Numbered from the stretch's first letter, positions 1 through 13,070 are shown. The stretch is 41,657 nt of DNA from Pseudomonadota bacterium (GCA_022600805.1 JAHZJR010000066.1:1-41657), one strand, 5' to 3'. The notes: generated by a model not told the origin, from the letters alone. Program-made: numbers and translations.

Positions 1-4
1 TAAA

Positions 5-1195
5 ATGTCAAAAGAAAAATTTGAAAGAACCAAGCCCCATGTAAACGTTGGCACAATTGGCCACGTTGACCATGGTAAAACAACATTAACTGCTGCAATG
101 ACTAAAGTAATGGCTGAAGCTAACGGCAGTTTGGTAGTTGACTTTGCTGATATTGATAAAGCTCCTGAAGAAAGAGAGCGTGGTATCACGATTTCAACGT
201 CACACGTAGAATATGAGTCAGAGACCCGTCACTACGCACACGTTGACTGCCCGGGACACGCCGACTACGTTAAGAACATGATTACTGGTGCTGCTCAAAT
301 GGACGGCGCTATTATCGTTATTGCTGCAACTGATGGTCCAATGGCTCAAACACGTGAGCACATTCTTTTATCTAAGCAAGTTGGTGTACCTTACATCCTT
401 GTGTACATGAACAAAGCAGACATGGTTGATGATGAAGAATTAATCGAATTAGTTGAAATGGAGATTCGTGAGCTATTGAACGAATATGATTTCCCTGGTG
501 ATGACACACCAGTAGTACTTGGTTCAGCACTTAAGGCTTTAGAAGGCGACACTTCGGACATCGGTGTACCTTCGATCTTAAAGTTAGTTGAGGAGATGGA
601 TAACTATATTCCACAACCTGAACGTGATACTGATAAGACATTTGTAATGCCAGTTGAGGATGTATTCTCAATCTCAGGTCGTGGTACGGTTGTAACAGGT
701 CGTATTGAAGCTGGTATCGTTAACGTTGGTGATGAACTAGAAATCGTTGGTATTAGAGATACACAAACAACAACTTGTACAGGTGTTGAGATGTTCCGTA
801 AGTTATTAGACTCTGGTGAAGCAGGTGACAACGTAGGTGTTCTACTTCGTGGTACTAAGCGTGAAGATGTTGAGCGTGGTCAAGTATTAGCTAAGCCAGG
901 TTCAATCAACCCACATGCTAAGTTTGAAGCAGAAGTTTATGTTTTAAGTAAAGATGAAGGTGGCCGTCACACGCCATTCTTTGATAACTACCGTCCACAG
1001 TTCTACTTCCGTACAACTGACGTAACAGGTGCTTGTAAGCTACCTGAAGGCGTAGAGATGGTAATGCCAGGCGACAACGTGAAAATGGATGTAGAGCTAT
1101 TATCACCAATCGCTATGGAAGATGGTTTGAGATTCGCAATTAGAGAAGGTGGCCGTACTGTTGGTGCGGGTGTTGTTTCTAAGGTTACGGATTAA
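5..1195 (+). CDS. tuf: Translation elongation factor Tu
   Basis: [34 protein letters not shown] with G1 GHVDHGKT and DCPGHADY motifs; full length. Confidence 0.99.
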   Translation: MSKEKFERTKPHVNVGTIGHVDHGKTTLTAAMTKVMAEANGSLVVDFADIDKAPEERERGITISTSHVEYESETRHYAHVDCPGHADYVKNMITGAAQMDGAIIVIAATDGPMAQTREHILLSKQVGVPYILVYMNKADMVDDEELIELVEMEIRELLNEYDFPGDDTPVVLGSALKALEGDTSDIGVPSILKLVEEMDNYIPQPERDTDKTFVMPVEDVFSISGRGTVVTGRIEAGIVNVGDELEIVGIRDTQTTTCTGVEMFRKLLDSGEAGDNVGVLLRGTKREDVERGQVLAKPGSINPHAKFEAEVYVLSKDEGGRHTPFFDNYRPQFYFRTTDVTGACKLPEGVEMVMPGDNVKMDVELLSPIAMEDGLRFAIREGGRTVGAGVVSKVTD

Positions 1196-1234
1196 TTCTT
1201 AAGCGAAAAACTTAAAAAAACCTAAGAAGAATTT

Positions 1235-1256
1235 GGCTCGGGCTTAGGTCCGAGCC
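1235..1256 (+). terminator. Hairpin between tuf and tRNA-Trp (weak terminator or processing site)
   Basis: ggctcgg-gcttaggt-ccgagcc, 7-bp perfect stem followed by only TTTA. Confidence 0.5.
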
Positions 1257-1268
1257 TTTAAAGTTTAT

Positions 1269-1344
1269 AGGCGAGTGGCTCAATTGGTAGAGTGGCGGTT
1301 TCCAAAACCGTTGGTTGGGGGTTCGAGTCCCTCCTCGCCTGCCA
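1269..1344 (+). tRNA. tRNA-Trp (anticodon CCA)
   Basis: 76-nt cloverleaf: acceptor AGGCGAG/CTCGCCT, anticodon loop TTCCAAA, GTTCGAGTC T-arm, encoded CCA end. Confidence 0.96.
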
Positions 1345-1360
1345 TGTTAAAAGGTGTAAT

Positions 1361-1732
1361 GTGAGTAAAACAATAGACAGTCAGACAAAAGAATCATCAC
1401 TAGGAATGTATTTATCAATTCTTGTTGTGATAGGTTCTCTTGTTATGTTTTATTTGGATCCATTAGCGCTAACAACAACATTGTATAAAGTGTTGGTTTT
1501 GTTAGCAGGATTAGTGATCGCAAGCTTGATATTTTTCAAGACGCCTCAAGGTAAACGTTTAGTAATATTCACTAAAGAAACCAAAATCGAATTACGCAAG
1601 GTTGTATGGCCAACACGTGATGAAACTGTTAAAACAACAGGCATGATTATGGTTGCAGTTGTAATTGTTGCTATTTTCTTGTGGATAGTTGATGCATTCT
1701 TTTCATGGATGGTTCAACTGTTAACAAATTAA
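1361..1732 (+). CDS. secE: Preprotein translocase subunit SecE (GTG start)
   Basis: Three TM segments and ELRKVVWPTRDETVKTT signature. The track start at 1292 lies inside the tRNA; in-frame GTG at 1361 preceded by aaaggtg. Confidence 0.93.
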   Translation: MSKTIDSQTKESSLGMYLSILVVIGSLVMFYLDPLALTTTLYKVLVLLAGLVIASLIFFKTPQGKRLVIFTKETKIELRKVVWPTRDETVKTTGMIMVAVVIVAIFLWIVDAFFSWMVQLLTN

Positions 1733-1743
1733 GAGAGTTATAA

Positions 1744-2277
1744 ATGTCAAAAAGATGGTACGTACTTCATGCTAGAAGCGGATATGAAGCCAAGGTTAAA
1801 ACTGCAATCGAAGATGCTGTTGCTAGAGAAGGTTTAGAAGATCTAATTGGCGAAGTGATGGTTCCTACCGAGCAGGTTGTTGAGCTTAAAGATGGCCAAA
1901 AAAAGACTGCAGAGCGTAAATTTTTCCCAGGCTACATGTTAATTAGTATGGAGCTTACTGAACCAAGCTGGTTATTGGTTAAAAATACCAACAATGTAAT
2001 CGGCTTTATTGGTGGTTCTTCAGGTAAACCTTCGCCAATTACACAGCGTGAAGCGGATCGCATTATGGCGCGTGTTCAAGAGGGTGCAGACAAACCTAAA
2101 CCTAAGGTTGCTTATCAGCCTGGTGAAGAAATACTGGTTATCGATGGACCGTTTAATGAGTTTAACGGCATTATTGAGGCGGTTGATTATGATAAGAGCA
2201 TTCTAAAAGTGGAAGTTCTAATCTTCGGTCGTACCACCTCAGTAGAGTTAGAATTCTCACAAGTAGAGAAAACATAA
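1744..2277 (+). CDS. nusG: Transcription termination/antitermination factor NusG
   Basis: MSKRWYVLHARSGYEAKVKTAIEDAV, PGYMLI and a KOW-like C-terminus. Confidence 0.98.
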   Translation: MSKRWYVLHARSGYEAKVKTAIEDAVAREGLEDLIGEVMVPTEQVVELKDGQKKTAERKFFPGYMLISMELTEPSWLLVKNTNNVIGFIGGSSGKPSPITQREADRIMARVQEGADKPKPKVAYQPGEEILVIDGPFNEFNGIIEAVDYDKSILKVEVLIFGRTTSVELEFSQVEKT

Positions 2278-2284
2278 ATATAGA

Positions 2285-2361
2285 GCGACACATGTCGTGT
2301 TTTAATCGGGGAGCTTGATAGGCGCTTGTACCCATATGAGGAAACCCCTCAAGGAAGTAAA
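2285..2361 (+). promoter_or_regulatory. Candidate rplK leader with L1-type autoregulatory operator
   Basis: ggggagcttgataggcgcttgtaccc...gaggaaaccc immediately upstream of rplK, resembling the E. coli L11-L1 leader in position and general sequence. Confidence 0.5.
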
Positions 2362-2790
2362 ATGGCTAAAAAAATTGAATCATATATTAAGCTTCAGGTG
2401 CCCGCACAAGAAGCTAACCCTTCACCTCCGGTTGGTCCTGCACTAGGTCAACATGGTGTAAATATTATGGAGTTTTGTAAGGCGTTTAATGCTAAAACTC
2501 AAGAAATTGATAAGGGTATGAAAGTGCCTGTGATTATTACGGTTTATAATGATCGTAGTTTCACATTTGTTACTAAAACACCGCCAGCATCATTATTAAT
2601 TCTTAAAGTTACTGGCATTACCAAAGGCTCTAGCGTTCCTCATACTGATAAAGTTGGTAAGATTACCCGCGCACAGTTAGAAGAAATTGCAACGATCAAA
2701 ATGAAAGATCTTAATGCTAATGATATGGACGCTGCTGTCACTATTATTGCTGGTACTGCCCGTTCGATGGGCATCCAAGTGGAGGGTTAA
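2362..2790 (+). CDS. rplK: 50S ribosomal protein L11
   Basis: [43 protein letters not shown]; start placed at 2362 instead of 2326 by family N-terminus. Confidence 0.97.
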   Translation: MAKKIESYIKLQVPAQEANPSPPVGPALGQHGVNIMEFCKAFNAKTQEIDKGMKVPVIITVYNDRSFTFVTKTPPASLLILKVTGITKGSSVPHTDKVGKITRAQLEEIATIKMKDLNANDMDAAVTIIAGTARSMGIQVEG

Positions 2791-2794
2791 TTAG

Positions 2795-3490
2795 ATGGCT
2801 AACTTAACAAAAAAACAAAAAGACATTGCTGCTAAAGTTGAAATTGGTAAGCGTTATGCAATCGAAGATGCATTAGCACTTATTAAAGAATGTGCAACTT
2901 CAAAATTTGATGAATCAATTGATGTTAGTGTTAATCTTGGTGTGGATGCTAAAAAATCTGACCAAAATGTTCGTGGTGCGGTTGTACTGCCAAATGGCAC
3001 AGGCAAAACAGTGCGTGTTGCTGTATTTACACAAGGTGACAATGTTGCGAAAGCAGAAGCGGCCGGTGCTGATGTTGTTGGTATGGACGATTTAATGAAA
3101 TCAATGCAAGACGGCGATCTTGATTACGATGTGGTTATTGCTTCTCCAGATGCTATGGGTGTTGTTGGTCGCCTAGGTCAAGTATTAGGTCCTCGTGGTT
3201 TAATGCCTAATCCTAAAGTTGGTACGGTTACACCAGATGTTGCCACTGCCGTTAATAATGCCAAAGCTGGTCAAGTTCGTTACCGTACCGATAAGGCAGC
3301 TATCGTTCATGCTGGAATTGGTAAAGCGTCATTTGATGTTAAGGCACTAGCGGAAAACATTGCAGCATTAATGGAGGCACTTAAAAAAGCCAAGCCAAGT
3401 TCTGCAAAAGGTGTTTACTTTAAAAAATTAAGTGTTTCATCAACAATGGGCGCAGGTGTCGCTGTTGATTTAAGCACGCTTGATCTGTAA
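2795..3490 (+). CDS. rplA: 50S ribosomal protein L1
   Basis: [18 protein letters not shown] signature, 231 aa. Confidence 0.98.
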   Translation: MANLTKKQKDIAAKVEIGKRYAIEDALALIKECATSKFDESIDVSVNLGVDAKKSDQNVRGAVVLPNGTGKTVRVAVFTQGDNVAKAEAAGADVVGMDDLMKSMQDGDLDYDVVIASPDAMGVVGRLGQVLGPRGLMPNPKVGTVTPDVATAVNNAKAGQVRYRTDKAAIVHAGIGKASFDVKALAENIAALMEALKKAKPSSAKGVYFKKLSVSSTMGAGVAVDLSTLDL

Positions 3491-3688
3491 CAAGTTCAAG
3501 ATAATAAATTCTTTGGGTCGTAGGGTGTATGCCTTGCGTTCCTCAAAGACCATGGGTGTGAGTTCTCCTCCTGGAGTTTTCATCTAAATGATTGGTAACA
3601 CAATCGGCCTATGTAGAGGGTACGTGAGTACTCTATGGCGAAAGTTATAAAATATAGCTTTCTTTTTTAAACTGTTCAGGAGAGGCAA
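3491..3688 (+). promoter_or_regulatory. rplJ leader (candidate L10 autoregulatory leader)
   Basis: 198-nt structured noncoding leader between rplA and rplJ with ttgggtcgtagggtg block; position matches the known L10-L12 leader in Enterobacteria. Confidence 0.55.
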
Positions 3689-4207
3689 ATGGCTCTAAAT
3701 CTTGAAGCAAAAAAAGTTGTTGTCGAACAAGTAAATTCACTAGCTGATAGTGCAATTTCTGTTGGCGTAGCTGAGTATCGCGGATTGACAGTTGAACAAA
3801 TGACTATGCTTCGTGCAAGTGCCTTAGATGCTGATGTTTCTTTACGTGTTGTAAAGAATTCATTGGCTAAATTAGCACTAAACGAAACAACATGTGAGTG
3901 TGTGTTACCGGTTTTAAGTGGCCCGGTTATTCTTGGATTTTCTCAGGAAGATCCAGGTGCAGTTGCACGTGTCTTCAAAGATTTCGTTAAAGAAAATGAA
4001 GATTTAGTCGTTAAAGGTTTGGGCGTTTCAGGTGAATTTGTAGATGCAGATCAGCTTAAGCGTATTGCAGACCTTCCAACTAAAGATCAAGCAATTAGTA
4101 CAGTTATGGCATTAATGTTAGCACCAGTTGAGAAACTAGCTAGAACTTTAAACGAAGTTCCAACTAAGGTAACTCGCGTCGTGTCAGCAGTAGCGCAACA
4201 AAAATAA
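3689..4207 (+). CDS. rplJ: 50S ribosomal protein L10
   Basis: [39 protein letters not shown]. Confidence 0.97.
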   Translation: MALNLEAKKVVVEQVNSLADSAISVGVAEYRGLTVEQMTMLRASALDADVSLRVVKNSLAKLALNETTCECVLPVLSGPVILGFSQEDPGAVARVFKDFVKENEDLVVKGLGVSGEFVDADQLKRIADLPTKDQAISTVMALMLAPVEKLARTLNEVPTKVTRVVSAVAQQK

Positions 4208-4239
4208 TTAATAAATAATATAAAAAAGGAGTAAATATC

Positions 4240-4617
4240 ATGGCATTATCAAATGAAGATATTTTAAATGCAATTGCAGACATGTCTGTAATGGACGTTG
4301 TTGAATTAGTATCAGCAATGGAAGAGAAGTTCGGTGTAAGTGCAGCAGCAGTAGCAGCAGCACCTGCAGCAGCAGCTGGCGATGCTGGTGAAGCGGCAGC
4401 TGAGAAAGATGAGTTTGACGTTGTAATGACATCATTCGGTGACAAGAAAGTTGCTGTTATTAAAGCGGTACGCGGTATCACTGGCTTAGGTCTTAAAGAA
4501 GCGAAAGATATGGTTGAAGCAGTTCCTGCATCAGTCAAAGAAGGCGCATCTAAAGCAGAAGCAGAAGATGTTAAAAAGCAGCTTGAAGAAGCTGGTGCTA
4601 GCGTAGAACTTAAATAA
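4240..4617 (+). CDS. rplL: 50S ribosomal protein L7/L12
   Basis: Ala-rich hinge and [28 protein letters not shown]-terminal domain. Confidence 0.98.
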   Translation: MALSNEDILNAIADMSVMDVVELVSAMEEKFGVSAAAVAAAPAAAAGDAGEAAAEKDEFDVVMTSFGDKKVAVIKAVRGITGLGLKEAKDMVEAVPASVKEGASKAEAEDVKKQLEEAGASVELK

Positions 4618-4635
4618 TTAGTTCAGCGTAAAAAC

Positions 4636-4661
4636 CCAAAATCCCCATTAGGGGATTTTGG
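4636..4661 (+). terminator. Hairpin/attenuator between rplL and rpoB
   Basis: ccaaaatcccc-atta-ggggattttgg, 11-bp perfect stem, followed by tgtttattg. Confidence 0.7.
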
Positions 4662-4789
4662 TGTTTATTGCATTAGCACTCTTTGAGAGTGCTATTTCAA
4701 CCAATTGCTTAACTAAAAAAGCGATAGGTTGGTTTTATTTTAAGAAGTATTCTTCTTAAACGAATTAGATCGACTAATACGAGGTATTT

Positions 4790-7700
4790 ATGGCTTATTC
4801 ATTTACGGAAAAAAAGCGCATTAGAAATAATTTTGGCTCAAGAGCATCAGTCTTGCAAGAGCCAGATTTGCTAGCTATTCAAATTGATTCTTTTAACAGT
4901 TTTATTCAAGCTGGCAATGATAGTAAAGAAGATGTTGGATTGCATTCAGTATTTCAATCTGTTTTTCCAATTACTGCAGTTAACGGCTATGCCGAAATTG
5001 AGTACGTAGATTATGAATTACAAGAGCCTAAGTTTAACGTAGAAGAGTGTAAGTTACGTGGTGTAACGTTTGCTTCTACATTGCGCGTTAAACTTAACCT
5101 GGTATTGTTTGATAAAAACGGCTCTACGTTAAAGAAAAAACGTAAAGTTAAGCAAATCATCGAAGAAGATGTTTATTTGGGTCAGTTGCCATTAATGACT
5201 GATACAGGCACCTTTGTTATTAATGGTACTGAGCGTGTTGTGGTTTCTCAATTGCACAGATCTCCAGGTGTTATTTTTGAGCATGATAAGGGCAAAACTC
5301 ATTCATCAGGCAAGATTTTATTCTCTTCGCGCGTGATTCCTTACCGTGGCTCATGGTTGGATTTTGAGTTTGATCATCACGAGCATTTATATGTTCGAAT
5401 TGACCGTCGTCGTAAGCTTCCAGTAACAACATTATTGCGCGCAATGGGGCTTTCTAGCAGTGACATTCTGGACACTTTCTTTGAAAGTTCAACGATTAAA
5501 ATGAAGGCAAAGTCTTGCGACTTAGGTATTAAGCCATCTCGTCTTCGAGGTACAATTGCTGAATTTGATATATTGTCTGGTAAAGATATTGTTGTTGAGA
5601 AAGGACGTCGTATCACTGCCAAGCACGTCAAAATTTTAGATGCTGCTGGGGTTAAGACAATTAATGCACCATTAGAATCTCTGATTGATAAAGTTATTTC
5701 TAATGATATCGTTGATACGGAAACGGGTGAGATTTTAATCGCAACCAATACAGTTATTTCTGAAGATGTCTTAGAAGTTCTAGTTTCAAACAAGGTTAAG
5801 AAATTTAATGTCTTGTATATTAATGAATCTGAAACAGGTGCTTACATTTCAGATACATTGCGTCTTGACGATACCCAGACTGAAATTGAAGCACGCATGA
5901 GTATTTATCATGTTATGCGTCCTGGTGAGCCTGCTACGGAAGATGCGGTGAACTTGTTGTTTAATAATTTATTCTTTAAAAATGATCGTTATGACCTTTC
6001 AAAAGTTGGTCGTATGAAACTTAATCGTCGTTTAGGCATCGAGTCTGAAACAGGCGAACATGTATTGACTAATGACGATATTCTGAATGTTATTAAATTA
6101 CTAATCAATATTAAAGATGGTAATGATTCTGTAGATGATGTTGATACTCTGGCAAATCGACGTGTTAGGGCAATCGGTGAAATGATTGAAAACCAGTTTA
6201 GAATTGGCTTGGTCCGTGTTGAAAAAGCAGTGAGAGAAGGCTTGAATTTAGCAGAAACAGATGAATTAACGCCACAAGATTTAATTAACTCTAAGCCAGT
6301 ATCAGCTTCGGTTAGAGAATTTTTTGGATCATCACAATTGTCACAGTTTATGGATCAGGTGAATCCATTATCAGGTGTAACTCATAAACGTCGTATTTCA
6401 GCCTTAGGTCCTGGTGGCTTGACACGTGAGCGTGCAGGTTTTGAAGTGCGTGATGTACATCCATCGCACTACGGCCGTCTATGTCCAATTGAAACACCTG
6501 AAGGTCCGAATATTGGTCTAATTAACACATTAGCTGTTTATGCCAAAACCAATGATTATGGCTTCTTGGAAACACCTTACCAAGTTGTCAAAAACGGCAT
6601 CGTTACCGATGAGATTGTTTATGTGTCTGCTATTGATGAAATTGCGCATACCATTGCACAGGCGAACGCATCAGTTGATAGTAAAGGTCAATTGGCAGAT
6701 GAGCTTATTTCATGTCGTCATAAAAATGAGTTTGTTTTAGTTGATTCAAGCGAAGTAACGTTGATTGATATTGATTCTAAGCAGATTTCATCTGTAGCAG
6801 CATCTCTAATTCCATTCCTTGAACATGATGATGCTAACCGTGCATTAATGGGTTCAAACATGCAACGTCAAGCAGTTCCAACACTACGTGCTGAAAAGCC
6901 ATTAGTAGGTACGGGTATTGAGCGTGTGGTTGCAACAGACTCTCGTGTTTGTGTGACTGCAAAACATGGCGGTGTGGTTGAAGCGGTGGATGCATCGCGT
7001 ATTGTTATTCGTGTAGATTCTAAGCAGGCTAAAGCAGGTGAACTGGGTGTTGATATTTACAATCTAACTAAGTATTCACGATCAAATCAAAATACCTGTA
7101 TTAACCAAAAACCATTAGTCAATGTTGGCGATAAGATCGCTGTCGGTGATGTGTTAGCAGATGGCCCTTCAACTGATTTAGGTGAGTTGGCATTGGGTCA
7201 AAACATGAAGATTGCCTTTATGCCATGGAATGGTTACAACTTTGAAGATTCAATTTTGATCTCTGAAAAGGTTGTTCAGGATGATCGTTATACGACGATT
7301 CATATTGAAGAGTTAACCGCTTATTCTCGTGATACCAAATTAGGTCCTGAAGAAATTACAGCGGATATTCCAAATGTCAGCGAATCAGCGTTAGCCAAAC
7401 TTGATGAAGTAGGTGTAGTTTATGTTGGTGCTCGTGTTAAGGGTGGTGATATTCTAGTGGGTAAAGTGACGCCTAAAAGCGAAACTGTACTTTCTCCAGA
7501 AGAAAAATTATTGCGTGCTATCTTTGGTGAAAAAGCAAATAACGTTAAAGATTCATCATTACGAATTGGCGCTTCTAAATCGGGTGTTGTTATTGACGTT
7601 CAAGTCTTTACGCGTGATCGTGTAGAGAAAGATTCAAGAGCGTTAAGCATTGATGCTGAGCGATTAGAAAAGATCAAGAAAGACATTGACGATGAGTTTG

Positions 7701-8872
7701 GCATTATTGATGGCGATATTTTCCGTCGTATACGTTTGAAATTATCAGGTAATGTAATTACTAAGGCAGTTGGAGAGATTAAGGCTGGCGAAAAGTTAAC
7801 TTCAAAATTAATGAAAAAACTTGACAATCAAGAGATTGCCAAGATTAAAGTTGAAGATGCGTCAATCAACAAAGAAGTGGCAGCACTGGTTAAACAGGCT
7901 AAGGCTAAGCAAGTTGAATTCGATAAATTCTTCGAAGAAGAAAAAGCCAAGATAGACGAAGGTGCGGAATTACCACCAGGTGTTATGAAGATGGTTAAAG
8001 TTTATGTGGCAACACGTAAAACACTACAAGTTGGCGACAAGATGGCAGGACGCCACGGTAACAAGGGTGTGATCTCACGCGTATCCCCTGTAGAAGACAT
8101 GCCTTATTTGGCAGACGGCTCAACCGTTGATGTGGTGCTTAACCCATTAGGTGTTCCATCACGTATGAACGTTGGTCAGGTGCTTGAAGTACATTTAGGG
8201 TATGCAGCTAAAGGCTTGGGTTATAAGATTGCCGCAATGTTAGATGAGAAGCGCACAGAAATGGTTGCTGAAATTAGAGCATTTTTAGGCGAGATTTACA
8301 ACTCTCATGGTAAGCAAGAAGATTTAGACGCATTTAGCGATGAAGAGATTATTGAGCTGGCCAAAAATCTAAGAGAAGGTGTGCCAATGGCAACACCGGT
8401 ATTTGATGGTATTAAGGAAAAAGATATCAAATCTTTACTAAAATTAGCTGATTTACCAGAGTCTGGTCAAGAGCAATTGTATGATGGTCGTACTGGTGAA
8501 GCATTTGATCGTCCAGTAACGGTTGGCTATATGCATATGTTAAAGCTAAACCATTTAGTGGATGACAAAATGCATGCTCGATCTACGGGTCCATACTCTT
8601 TAGTAACACAGCAGCCACTGAGCGGTAAAGCTCAATTTGGTGGTCAGCGCTTTGGTGAGATGGAAGTATGGGCACTAGAAGCTTACGGTGCAGCGCATAC
8701 GCTACGTGAAATGTTAACGGTTAAGTCTGACGATGTTGCCGGTCGTGCGAAGATGTATAAGAGTATTGTTGATGGCAAGAATCTGACTGAGTCAGTGATG
8801 CCAGAATCATTTAATGTACTTATTAAAGAGATCAGATCATTGGGTATTGATGTTGAACTTGAGCAATACTAA
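4790..8872 (+). CDS. rpoB: DNA-directed RNA polymerase subunit beta
   Basis: 1360 aa; rif region [34 protein letters not shown]. Confidence 0.99.
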   Translation: MAYSFTEKKRIRNNFGSRASVLQEPDLLAIQIDSFNSFIQAGNDSKEDVGLHSVFQSVFPITAVNGYAEIEYVDYELQEPKFNVEECKLRGVTFASTLRVKLNLVLFDKNGSTLKKKRKVKQIIEEDVYLGQLPLMTDTGTFVINGTERVVVSQLHRSPGVIFEHDKGKTHSSGKILFSSRVIPYRGSWLDFEFDHHEHLYVRIDRRRKLPVTTLLRAMGLSSSDILDTFFESSTIKMKAKSCDLGIKPSRLRGTIAEFDILSGKDIVVEKGRRITAKHVKILDAAGVKTINAPLESLIDKVISNDIVDTETGEILIATNTVISEDVLEVLVSNKVKKFNVLYINESETGAYISDTLRLDDTQTEIEARMSIYHVMRPGEPATEDAVNLLFNNLFFKNDRYDLSKVGRMKLNRRLGIESETGEHVLTNDDILNVIKLLINIKDGNDSVDDVDTLANRRVRAIGEMIENQFRIGLVRVEKAVREGLNLAETDELTPQDLINSKPVSASVREFFGSSQLSQFMDQVNPLSGVTHKRRISALGPGGLTRERAGFEVRDVHPSHYGRLCPIETPEGPNIGLINTLAVYAKTNDYGFLETPYQVVKNGIVTDEIVYVSAIDEIAHTIAQANASVDSKGQLADELISCRHKNEFVLVDSSEVTLIDIDSKQISSVAASLIPFLEHDDANRALMGSNMQRQAVPTLRAEKPLVGTGIERVVATDSRVCVTAKHGGVVEAVDASRIVIRVDSKQAKAGELGVDIYNLTKYSRSNQNTCINQKPLVNVGDKIAVGDVLADGPSTDLGELALGQNMKIAFMPWNGYNFEDSILISEKVVQDDRYTTIHIEELTAYSRDTKLGPEEITADIPNVSESALAKLDEVGVVYVGARVKGGDILVGKVTPKSETVLSPEEKLLRAIFGEKANNVKDSSLRIGASKSGVVIDVQVFTRDRVEKDSRALSIDAERLEKIKKDIDDEFGIIDGDIFRRIRLKLSGNVITKAVGEIKAGEKLTSKLMKKLDNQEIAKIKVEDASINKEVAALVKQAKAKQVEFDKFFEEEKAKIDEGAELPPGVMKMVKVYVATRKTLQVGDKMAGRHGNKGVISRVSPVEDMPYLADGSTVDVVLNPLGVPSRMNVGQVLEVHLGYAAKGLGYKIAAMLDEKRTEMVAEIRAFLGEIYNSHGKQEDLDAFSDEEIIELAKNLREGVPMATPVFDGIKEKDIKSLLKLADLPESGQEQLYDGRTGEAFDRPVTVGYMHMLKLNHLVDDKMHARSTGPYSLVTQQPLSGKAQFGGQRFGEMEVWALEAYGAAHTLREMLTVKSDDVAGRAKMYKSIVDGKNLTESVMPESFNVLIKEIRSLGIDVELEQY

Positions 8873-8885
8873 TTAGGAGAGCGAA

Positions 8886-11800
8886 ATGAAAGACTTATTA
8901 ACAATATTAAAGCAAGAAAACAAAGAGCAAGACTTTGATGCGATTAAGGTTGGATTAGCATCTCCTGAGAAAATCCGTTCATGGTCGTATGGCGAGGTGA
9001 AAAAACCAGAAACCATTAACTATCGTACTTTTAAGCCAGAAAGAGAGGGTTTGTTTTGTGCCAAAGTATTCGGCCCAATGAAAGATTTTGAGTGTTTATG
9101 TGGTAAATACAAACGCATGAAATTCCGTAACGTTGTTTGTGAAAAATGTGGCGTTGAAGTTACTTTTTCCAAAGTGCGTCGCGAGCGTATGGGTCATATC
9201 GAATTAGCAGCACCTGTTGCTCATATTTGGTACTTAAAATCATTGCCATCTCGTTTAGGATTATTAATGGATATGACGCTTAAGGATATTGAGCGTGTTT
9301 TATATTTCGAAGCATTTTTAGTCACAGATCCAGGTGCAACACCTTTGGTACATAAGCAGTTATTAACTGAAGAAATGTACTTTGATGCATTAGATGAGTA
9401 TGGAGAAGATGAATTTGAAGCCAAAATGGGTGCAGAGGCAATCCAAGACGTATTGGCTGAAATGCAGCTTGAAAAAGAAGCGGCAAACTTGCGTGAAGAT
9501 AGTTTAAACACCAAATCCCAAACTAAACTTAAGAAATACAACAAGCGTCTTAAATTAATCGACTCTTTAATTCAATCGGGCAACAAGCCAGAGTGGATGA
9601 TTCTTAAGGTTCTACCAATTCTTCCACCAGATTTACGTCCATTAGTGCCACTAGATGGTGGTCGCTTTGCCACATCGGATTTGAACGACTTGTATCGTCG
9701 TGTTATTAATCGTAATAATCGTCTAGCACGCTTGTTAGAGCTTGATGCGCCAGAAATTATTGTACGTAATGAAAAGCGTATGTTACAAGAAGCGGTTGAT
9801 TCACTAATTGATAATGGTCGTCGTGGTCGTGCTGTGATGGGTAATAACCGTCGCCCATTAAAGTCTATTTCAGACATGATTAAAGGTAAGCAGGGTCGCT
9901 TCCGTCAGAACTTATTGGGTAAGCGTGTTGACTATTCAGGTCGTTCAGTCATTGTGTGTGGCCCATACCTTAAACTGCACCAGTGTGGTTTGCCAAAGAA
10001 AATGGCGTTAGAGCTATTTAAGCCATTTATTTATAACCGTCTTCAAGCTAAAGGTTTAGCTTCTACTATTAAAGCAGCTAAAAAAATGGTTGAAGCGGAA
10101 ACGCCTGAAGTTTGGGATATCTTAGAAAAAGTTGTGCACCAGCATCCAGTCATGCTAAACCGCGCGCCAACACTTCACCGTTTGGGTATTCAGGCGTTTG
10201 AACCATTGTTAATTGAAGGCAAGGCAATTCAATTGCATCCATTAGTATGTGGCGCCTTTAATGCCGACTTTGACGGTGACCAAATGGCTGTACACGTGCC
10301 TTTGTCAGAAGAAGCGCAATTAGAAGCAAGAACTTTAATGCTGGCTTCTAATAATGTTTTGCACTTGGCAAGTGGTGAGCCAATTATTGTGCCATCTCAG
10401 GATGTTATTTTGGGCTTGTACTACATGACTCGAGATAAAATTAATCAGAAGGGCGAAGGCATGATCTTTACTTCTCCTTCGGAAGTTTTGAATGCTTATG
10501 AAGCCGGATACACAACATTACATGCTCAAATTAAATTAAGAGTTCAAGATTACACGAAGAACGACGCAGGTAAGTTTGAGCCAAGTTCAACAAGAATTGT
10601 GGATACAACCGTTGGACGTGCGATTTTTTCAAGAATCTTGCCTAATGGTCTTTCTTTTGATTTGATTAATGAAGCCATTTCTAAGAAAGTGGTATCTAAT
10701 CTAATTCATGTTTGCTATCGTACTCAAGAGTTAAAAGAAACCGTTATGTTTGCAGATCAGATGATGTACATGGGCTTCCAGTATTCAACGAAGTCAGGTA
10801 TTTCTTTCTGTTCAAATGATATGACCATACCAGAAACGAAAGTGGGTATGATTGATGATGCTGAAGCTCAAGTAAAAGACATTCAAGATCAGTATTCTAA
10901 AGGTGTTGTAACAGATGGCGAGCGTTACAATAAGGTGATTGATATTTGGTCGCGCACTTCAGAAACTGTTGCAAAGGCGATGATGGATGAAATTGGTTTT
11001 GAAGAGTTTGAAACCAAAGATGGCAAGACCGAGAAGCTTGCTTCATTTAACTCAGTTTATATGATGGCTGATTCAGGTGCTCGTGGTTCTCCAGCACAAA
11101 TGCGTCAACTAGCAGGTATGCGTGGTTTGATGGCTAAGCCGGATGGCTCAATTATTGAGACGCCAATTACTTCAAACTTCCGTGAAGGTTTGAATAATAT
11201 GCAATACTTTATTTCAACGCACGGTGCTCGTAAAGGTCTAGCAGACACAGCACTTAAAACCGCTAACTCAGGTTACTTAACGCGTCGTTTGGTTGATGTG
11301 GGCCAAGATTTGGTGATTACTGAAAAGGATTGTGGTACAGAGAACGGCCTGATTATGAAAGCTGTTATTGATGGTGGTAATATTGTACAAACATTAGGTG
11401 CATCTGCATTGGGACGTGTTGTTGCAGAGGATGTGTTGATTCCTGATACTTATGATATCCTTATGCCGAAAGGTCATTTGGTTAGCTTAGAGGATTCTGA
11501 CAAAATCAATGAATTGGGTATTGAGTCAATCAAAGTTCGCTCAGCAATTACTTGTGATACGCGTTATGGTGTATGTGCAAATTGTTATGGTAATGATATG
11601 GCACGTGGCCATAAAATTGGTGTTGGCGAGGCAGTTGGTGTTATTGCAGCACAATCAATTGGTGAGCCAGGTACGCAGTTGACGATGCGTACTTTCCACA
11701 TTGGTGGTGCGGCATCAGCCTCTACAGCCGTTAGTAGTATTAATATTAATGTCGATGGTACAGCGCATTTCGAAAACTTAAAATCAATTACAAATGATAA

Positions 11801-13070
11801 TAATGATTTGGTTGTGATTTCTAGATCTGCCGAAGTGACAATTAGAAATACCAAAGGTCAAGATGTTGAGCGTTATAAGATTCCTTATGGTGCAGTTGTA
11901 CATGTACAAGAAGGTGGTTCAGTTAAGGCAAAAGACAAGATTGCTGATTGGGATCCGCATACGCATCCAATTATTACTGAGCAGTCTGGACGTGTTATTT
12001 TTGTTGATTTTGAAGAAGGGATTACAGTTAATAGAAATACAGACCCATTAACTGGCCTAACGTTCTTTGAAATGATTGATGAAGCAGAAAGATCTGCAGC
12101 TGCTAAAGGCCTTAAGCCAATGATTAAAATGGTAGAAGAAAGTGATTCTGAGGTGGTGTTGTCAACCCATTATTTACCATCAATGGTGAAGATTAACTTA
12201 GAAGATAACCAAATAATATCAGCAGGTGAAATTTTAGCTAAAATTCCAAAAGATCAATCTAAGACAAGTGATATTACCGGTGGTCTGCCACGTGTTGCTG
12301 ATTTATTTGAAGCACGTAAAGCAAAAGATCATTCTATTCTTGCAGAAGAGTCTGGTGTGATTAGTTTTGGTAATCCAACTAAGAGTAAGGATCGATTGAT
12401 CATTACCTCACCAGAAGGTGAAGCGACTGAAATGATGATTCATAAATGGCGTCAAATTAACGTTTTCGATGGTGAGACAGTCGAAAAAGGTGATGTTATT
12501 TCTGATGGTCCATCAAACCCTCATGATATTTTACGACTGCTTGGTGTTGAAGCGCTGGCAAACTACGTTGTCAAAGAGGTGCAAGATGTTTATCGTTTGC
12601 AAGGTGTAAACATTTCAGATAAACATATTGAAGTAATTGTGAAGCAAATGCTTCGCAAGGTGGAGGTATTGGACTCAGGTGACTCTAAGTTTGTTAATGG
12701 CGAAACTGCTGAATACGCGCGAGTTATTGAAACTAACAAACAATTAGCTGCTCAAGGAAAGTCTCTAGTTACCTACCAAAGATTACTTATGGGTATTACT
12801 AAAGCTTCATTGGCTACTGAATCGTTTATTTCAGCTGCTTCTTTCCAAGAAACAACGCGCGTACTAACAGAAGCGTCAACTACAGGACGAGTAGATTCAC
12901 TACAAGGCTTGAAGGAAAATGTTATTGTGGGTCGTTTAATTCCAGCAGGTACAGGCTTTAAGCATCATCAAGAGCGTCGCGCTAAGCGATCTGCTAGCAT
13001 GACTCAAAGTGCTGATGCTGAAATGGCATTAGCAGCCGAGTTAAGTGAAGCCGAGGAATCACAAGAGTAA
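8886..13070 (+). CDS. rpoC: DNA-directed RNA polymerase subunit beta'
   Basis: 1394 aa; [12 protein letters not shown] catalytic motif, N-terminal zinc-binding cysteines. Confidence 0.99.
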   Translation: MKDLLTILKQENKEQDFDAIKVGLASPEKIRSWSYGEVKKPETINYRTFKPEREGLFCAKVFGPMKDFECLCGKYKRMKFRNVVCEKCGVEVTFSKVRRERMGHIELAAPVAHIWYLKSLPSRLGLLMDMTLKDIERVLYFEAFLVTDPGATPLVHKQLLTEEMYFDALDEYGEDEFEAKMGAEAIQDVLAEMQLEKEAANLREDSLNTKSQTKLKKYNKRLKLIDSLIQSGNKPEWMILKVLPILPPDLRPLVPLDGGRFATSDLNDLYRRVINRNNRLARLLELDAPEIIVRNEKRMLQEAVDSLIDNGRRGRAVMGNNRRPLKSISDMIKGKQGRFRQNLLGKRVDYSGRSVIVCGPYLKLHQCGLPKKMALELFKPFIYNRLQAKGLASTIKAAKKMVEAETPEVWDILEKVVHQHPVMLNRAPTLHRLGIQAFEPLLIEGKAIQLHPLVCGAFNADFDGDQMAVHVPLSEEAQLEARTLMLASNNVLHLASGEPIIVPSQDVILGLYYMTRDKINQKGEGMIFTSPSEVLNAYEAGYTTLHAQIKLRVQDYTKNDAGKFEPSSTRIVDTTVGRAIFSRILPNGLSFDLINEAISKKVVSNLIHVCYRTQELKETVMFADQMMYMGFQYSTKSGISFCSNDMTIPETKVGMIDDAEAQVKDIQDQYSKGVVTDGERYNKVIDIWSRTSETVAKAMMDEIGFEEFETKDGKTEKLASFNSVYMMADSGARGSPAQMRQLAGMRGLMAKPDGSIIETPITSNFREGLNNMQYFISTHGARKGLADTALKTANSGYLTRRLVDVGQDLVITEKDCGTENGLIMKAVIDGGNIVQTLGASALGRVVAEDVLIPDTYDILMPKGHLVSLEDSDKINELGIESIKVRSAITCDTRYGVCANCYGNDMARGHKIGVGEAVGVIAAQSIGEPGTQLTMRTFHIGGAASASTAVSSININVDGTAHFENLKSITNDNNDLVVISRSAEVTIRNTKGQDVERYKIPYGAVVHVQEGGSVKAKDKIADWDPHTHPIITEQSGRVIFVDFEEGITVNRNTDPLTGLTFFEMIDEAERSAAAKGLKPMIKMVEESDSEVVLSTHYLPSMVKINLEDNQIISAGEILAKIPKDQSKTSDITGGLPRVADLFEARKAKDHSILAEESGVISFGNPTKSKDRLIITSPEGEATEMMIHKWRQINVFDGETVEKGDVISDGPSNPHDILRLLGVEALANYVVKEVQDVYRLQGVNISDKHIEVIVKQMLRKVEVLDSGDSKFVNGETAEYARVIETNKQLAAQGKSLVTYQRLLMGITKASLATESFISAASFQETTRVLTEASTTGRVDSLQGLKENVIVGRLIPAGTGFKHHQERRAKRSASMTQSADAEMALAAELSEAEESQE

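Noticed and set aside
1292-1360. Track ORF start for secE lying inside tRNA-Trp
   Set aside because: Translation of tRNA sequence (MAVSKTVGWGFESLLACHVKRCN); in-frame GTG at 1361 gives the normal SecE length and start.
4164-4538. Antisense 124-aa ORF over rplL
   Set aside because: Low-complexity shadow of the Ala-rich L7/L12 coding sequence; no independent support.
6310-6420. Rifampicin-resistance substitutions in rpoB
   Set aside because: Key residues (Q513, D516, H526, R529, S531 in E. coli numbering) appear wild type; differences such as N518V look like lineage variation.
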